Shown here in pieces: positions 5,174-7,349 of a stretch of DNA of 7,349 nt (position 1 is the first letter of the stretch; the number at the start of each line of letters is the position of its first letter). Below the pieces are notes generated by a model. It worked only from the letters and a program-made list of their open reading frames with translations. It was not told the origin of the DNA and searched no databases. A program made the translations under genes and the position numbers. Where the stretch lies: the NCBI GenBank assembly GCA_003230355.1, contig QIDD01000040.1, positions 1 through 7,349 on the forward strand. The letters are read 5' to 3'. Origin of the DNA: Methanobacteriota archaeon (GTDB lineage: Archaea; Hydrothermarchaeota; Hydrothermarchaeia; Hydrothermarchaeales; SZUA-236).

Positions 5174-5923
5174 ATGGATGATACTCTTAGCTGGGCGCTT
5201 GTAATTGATCAGATCAAGCGTAAGCTCTTTCAAATAGTTGTCATAATATTCATCGGTTTTTCGATTACATTTTCGCTTTCAGACCGTATTATCCGCAAGA
5301 TTACTGATGATCTCCTGCCGCTTGAAATCTTAAATGCTGGTCAGACAAATCCTTGTCTCGCGCCGACCCAGCTTATCTCCACAAGCCCGGTTGAAGTTGT
5401 TATGGTCAAGCTTCAGATCTCGCTTTTCGTAGGCATAGCCCTCGCGCTTCCCTTTATCTTCTACTGGGTTATTCAGCGGCTTAAACGCAGATATGATATC
5501 AACACATTTTCCATCTCCCTCTGGGGCGTTTACGGTTTCATACTATTTGAAATCGGCTTTTCATTCACCTACTTCTTCCTCCTCCCGCAGGCCTACAAAA
5601 TCCTCGTCGGCCTCACAACAAGCGCAGACGTCATACCCTTGTTTTCGATAAATCAGTTCATGTTTTTCACAGTCATATCTATACTGCTCTTCTCTATCTC
5701 CTTTGAGTTTCCCCTCATCGTGACCTGGCTTACTGTGCGCGGGTTGGTGGAGGTTGAAACCCTGAAGGCGCGCAGAAAATATGTCTATGTACTCATTGTG
5801 CTTGTAGCCGCTGTTATAACAGCTGACCCAACGCCAGTAAGCCAGCTCCTTCTCTCAGGACCCCTAATATTTTTATATGAGTTCAGTATTTTAGTCTCAA
5901 CTATAATTAAAAGAATGAGGTGA
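5174..5923 (+). CDS. tatC: Twin-arginine translocase subunit TatC (divergent)
   Basis: TatC is the multi-spanning receptor of the Tat system, which exports folded proteins with twin-arginine signal peptides. From ATG 5174 the protein has 249 residues; GTG 5168 in frame would add two. Six hydrophobic segments are visible at about 19-36, 76-99, 114-136, 162-187, 203-216 and 224-243. Family signatures are SPVE (71-74) before helix 2, FTYFFLLP (131-138), FEFP (177-180), ARRKYVYV (199-206) and ADPTPVSQ (217-224) before the last helix, then GPLIFLYE. Oddities: the N-terminal 'HLxELR' motif reads VIDQIKRKL, and the first cytoplasmic loop, normally 'PALY..ER', reads QRLKRRYDIN, so glutamates used by E. 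coli TatC to bind the signal peptide are changed or missing. The next gene, tatA, follows by 7 nt. Confidence 0.88.
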   Translation: MDDTLSWALVIDQIKRKLFQIVVIIFIGFSITFSLSDRIIRKITDDLLPLEILNAGQTNPCLAPTQLISTSPVEVVMVKLQISLFVGIALALPFIFYWVIQRLKRRYDINTFSISLWGVYGFILFEIGFSFTYFFLLPQAYKILVGLTTSADVIPLFSINQFMFFTVISILLFSISFEFPLIVTWLTVRGLVEVETLKARRKYVYVLIVLVAAVITADPTPVSQLLLSGPLIFLYEFSILVSTIIKRMR

Positions 5924-5930
5924 AAAAAGA

Positions 5931-6179
5931 ATGATTGGAACAAATGAATTGGCTATTATTCTAATTCTGGTTATTGTACTGTTCGGAGCAAAAAAAGTGC
6001 CTGAATTAGCTCGTTCTATGGGAAAGGCGAAGCTAGAATACAAGAAAGGAATGGATGAGGCAGAGGCTGAAGAAGAGGAAGAGGAAGAAGAGGAGCCTGC
6101 TCCCAAGCCAAAGAAGAAAAAGACTACTACTAAAAAGAAGACTGCCTCTAAAAAGACTAAGAAAAAGACATCCAAATAG
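5931..6179 (+). CDS. tatA1: Tat translocase pore-forming subunit TatA (acidic/lysine-rich tail)
   Basis: This 82-residue protein has the TatA/TatB architecture. A single N-terminal membrane helix at about 6-19 has a glutamate (E6) at its start; then come the hinge FGAKKVPELA at 18-27 and an amphipathic helix to about residue 40. TatA oligomers assemble with TatC to form the export channel. The tail is unusual in its sharp charge segregation: an acidic run, nine consecutive glutamates at 47-55, is followed by PAPKP and then an almost pure lysine/threonine tail to residue 82. The SD GAGGTGA (5917-5923) ends on the tatC stop codon and lies 7 nt before the ATG, indicating translational coupling. 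No separate TatB is needed in most archaea, where TatA proteins can fill both roles. Confidence 0.92.
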   Translation: MIGTNELAIILILVIVLFGAKKVPELARSMGKAKLEYKKGMDEAEAEEEEEEEEEPAPKPKKKKTTTKKKTASKKTKKKTSK

Positions 6180-6191
6180 AGGTTTTTGAGG

Positions 6192-6623
6192 ATGACAACC
6201 GGCGGAACAGAAATACTTGTTGTATTGGCCATCGCCGTCATGCTCTTTGGACCGAAAAAGCTTCCTGAGCTTGCCCGAACCATTGGCGAGGCCATGGGCG
6301 AGTATCAAAAGGCGACCAAACAGTTTGAAAACGAGGTTCGAAAGGCCTCAACATCTGTTGATAAAGAGATAACCAGCGCTACAACTGTGGAGCCGAGAAA
6401 ATCCGGCTCTGCCGCTCAGGCCAGGCCTGCGAGACCAACACCTGCTCGGCCTGCAGGCGCGCAGACAAGACCTGTCACAACAAGGCCGGCAGCACCCGCA
6501 TCAGATGCAAAGGTAAAGGAAATAGCCAAAAACCTGGGAATAAACACCACGAACAAAACTGATGCGCAGCTTCTCAGAGAGATATCGATTAAAACTAAAA
6601 AAAAGGAATTAACTAAAGGATAA
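6192..6623 (+). CDS. tatA2: Second Tat subunit of the TatA/TatB family, with extended C-terminus
   Basis: The 143-residue product repeats the TatA plan: membrane helix at about 6-19 with E7 near its start, the [10 protein letters not shown] hinge at 19-28, and a long amphipathic helix to about 55. It then differs from its neighbour by a disordered linker rich in proline, alanine and arginine (about 73-104, with repeated ARP/TRP units) and a C-terminal helical segment (105-143) that reads [27 protein letters not shown]. The length is nearer TatB than TatA, so it may act as the TatB partner of TatC; that is inference. I chose ATG 6192, 9 nt after AGAGG (6178-6182). TTG 6186 in frame has only a 3-nt gap to that SD. 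It begins 12 nt after tatA1 stops, and rpl37e begins 5 nt after it ends. Confidence 0.9.
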   Translation: MTTGGTEILVVLAIAVMLFGPKKLPELARTIGEAMGEYQKATKQFENEVRKASTSVDKEITSATTVEPRKSGSAAQARPARPTPARPAGAQTRPVTTRPAAPASDAKVKEIAKNLGINTTNKTDAQLLREISIKTKKKELTKG

Positions 6624-6628
6624 GATTT

Positions 6629-6799
6629 ATGTCAAAAGGTACACCATCAAAAGGCCCAAGAAACAAGGTTGTTCATGCACGATGTCGCAGATGTGGGAAG
6701 AACTCCTATCATGTGAGGCAGAAGGCCTGCTCATCCTGTGGATTCGGAAGAAGCAGCAGGATCAGGTCCTATGCATGGCGCGAAAAAAGAGGAAAGTAG
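6629..6799 (+). CDS. rpl37e: 50S ribosomal protein eL37 (L37e)
   Basis: This 56-codon gene encodes a small basic zinc-binding protein of the large ribosomal subunit, found in archaea and eukaryotes. The N-terminus [13 protein letters not shown] and the core [12 protein letters not shown] are family hallmarks. The zinc ligands are C19 and C22 (CRRC), then C34 and C37 (CSSC), followed by [13 protein letters not shown]. The length is normal. AAAGGA (6615-6620), inside the end of tatA2, is the probable SD, 8 nt before the ATG; the gap between the two genes is only 5 nt, so they are probably co-transcribed. purF follows 26 nt downstream. The rpl37e-purF order is known from other euryarchaea. Confidence 0.95.
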   Translation: MSKGTPSKGPRNKVVHARCRRCGKNSYHVRQKACSSCGFGRSSRIRSYAWREKRGK

Positions 6800-6825
6800 T
6801 TTTTCAGCTTCGATAGGGGACGATA

Positions 6826-7349
6826 TTGAAAGAGGAATGCGGTGTTGTAGGCGTATATTCCTTTGACGGGAAGGATGTTGCGCCTCTAATCTTCTACTCA
6901 ATGTACTCCCTTCAGCACAGGGGTCAGGAGTCCTGCGGGATTACAATAATCGATGACAAGCTTGAGACTAAGAAGGGGATGGGGCTTGTAACAGATGTCT
7001 TTGATTTTGATAAGCTCAACGCGCTTGAGGGGCATTTTGGAGTAGGACATGTCAGGTATTCTACCTGCGGTGAATCTACGCTTGAAAACGCGGCTCCCTT
7101 TGTGGTTTCACACTCACAGGGCTATCTTGCGATCGGGCACAACGGTAACATCGCAAATTCGCAGGACATTAAATCAGGTCTTGAAGACTTGGGCGAGGTC
7201 TTTGTCTCTACAACCGACACTGAAGTAATCGCTCATCTCATTGTGCGGGGGCTTGTAAAAACCGGGGATCTTGTCAGTTCTATTCAGGAGGCTATGCGCA
7301 GGTTGAGCGGGTCGTATTCGCTGGCCATTGCCACAGGTGACTCGATAAT
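6826..7349 (+). CDS. purF: Amidophosphoribosyltransferase, 5' part
   Basis: The first 174 residues of PurF are present, and the gene continues beyond the window. The enzyme makes 5-phosphoribosylamine from PRPP and glutamine, the first committed step of purine synthesis. This part is the N-terminal-nucleophile glutaminase domain. C5 in EECGVVGVY is the nucleophile, probably exposed after removal of a four-residue propeptide. LQHRGQES (about 28-35), HVRYST (75-80), HNGNIAN (105-111) and TTDTEVIAH (129-137) supply the glutamine site and oxyanion hole. The start is TTG 6826 with SD AGGGGA (6815-6820) 5 nt upstream; an in-frame TAG at 6814-6816 rules out a longer form, and the nearby ATG at 6837 is out of frame. 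The phosphoribosyltransferase half cannot be judged. Confidence 0.95.
   Translation, partial: MKEECGVVGVYSFDGKDVAPLIFYSMYSLQHRGQESCGITIIDDKLETKKGMGLVTDVFDFDKLNALEGHFGVGHVRYSTCGESTLENAAPFVVSHSQGYLAIGHNGNIANSQDIKSGLEDLGEVFVSTTDTEVIAHLIVRGLVKTGDLVSSIQEAMRRLSGSYSLAIATGDSI

Noticed and set aside
5897..6295. Minus-strand frame of 132 codons rich in serine and phenylalanine
   Set aside because: It is the mirror of the glutamate and lysine codon runs of tatA1, not a gene.
6800..6825. Purine riboswitch before purF
   Set aside because: The gap is only 26 nt and contains just a short T run and the SD, too small for a riboswitch.
1..7349. CRISPR array, insertion sequence or transposase
   Set aside because: No regularly spaced repeats, no terminal inverted repeats bounding a frame and no transposase motifs were seen.

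Overview
The window reads as a chromosomal segment of an archaeon, most likely from a euryarchaeal lineage. The evidence is the gene set: archaeal-type RNase J, deoxyhypusine synthase, pyruvoyl-dependent arginine decarboxylase, ribosomal protein eL37 and a type 2 isopentenyl diphosphate isomerase. BRE/TATA-like promoters sit 25-35 nt before starts, Shine-Dalgarno (SD) sequences resemble GGAGGTGA, and the tRNA gene does not encode its CCA end. I cannot name the genus from the sequence.

Layout. Positions 1-1822 (+) hold the 3' part of idi2 (mevalonate/isoprenoid pathway) followed by a complete RNase J gene, which appears to have its own promoter overlapping the idi2 stop codon. A small AT-rich gene for a probable two-helix membrane protein follows (1942-2109, +), with an inverted repeat around its TATA region. 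Next is a free-standing Lrp/AsnC effector-domain protein (2188-2424, +). On the minus strand, pdaD (4053-3511) and dys (3496-2462) form a two-gene operon. It links agmatine/polyamine synthesis to hypusine modification of translation factor aIF5A. Divergent from it is a tRNA-Ile(GAT) gene (4191-4264, +).

Downstream of the tRNA lies a roughly 900-nt AT-rich stretch with one unidentified gene (4481-4939; perhaps an EVE/PUA-like fold) flanked by non-coding DNA. The non-coding part at 4940-5173 contains two clear inverted repeats. From 5174 a second operon-like run begins: tatC, tatA, a second tatA with a long proline/alanine/arginine linker, rpl37e (56 codons) and the 5' part of purF, which runs off the end of the window.

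Most genes are ordinary housekeeping genes. The points that most deserve a second look are the divergent TatC, which appears to lack canonical signal-peptide-binding residues; the two differently tailed TatA proteins joined to rpl37e-purF, where an Lsm gene is found in several relatives; the AT-rich island beside the tRNA; the structured intergenic region before tatC; the pdaD-dys pairing; and short upstream reading frames in the RNase J leader. I did not find a convincing new defence system, mobile element or CRISPR array.
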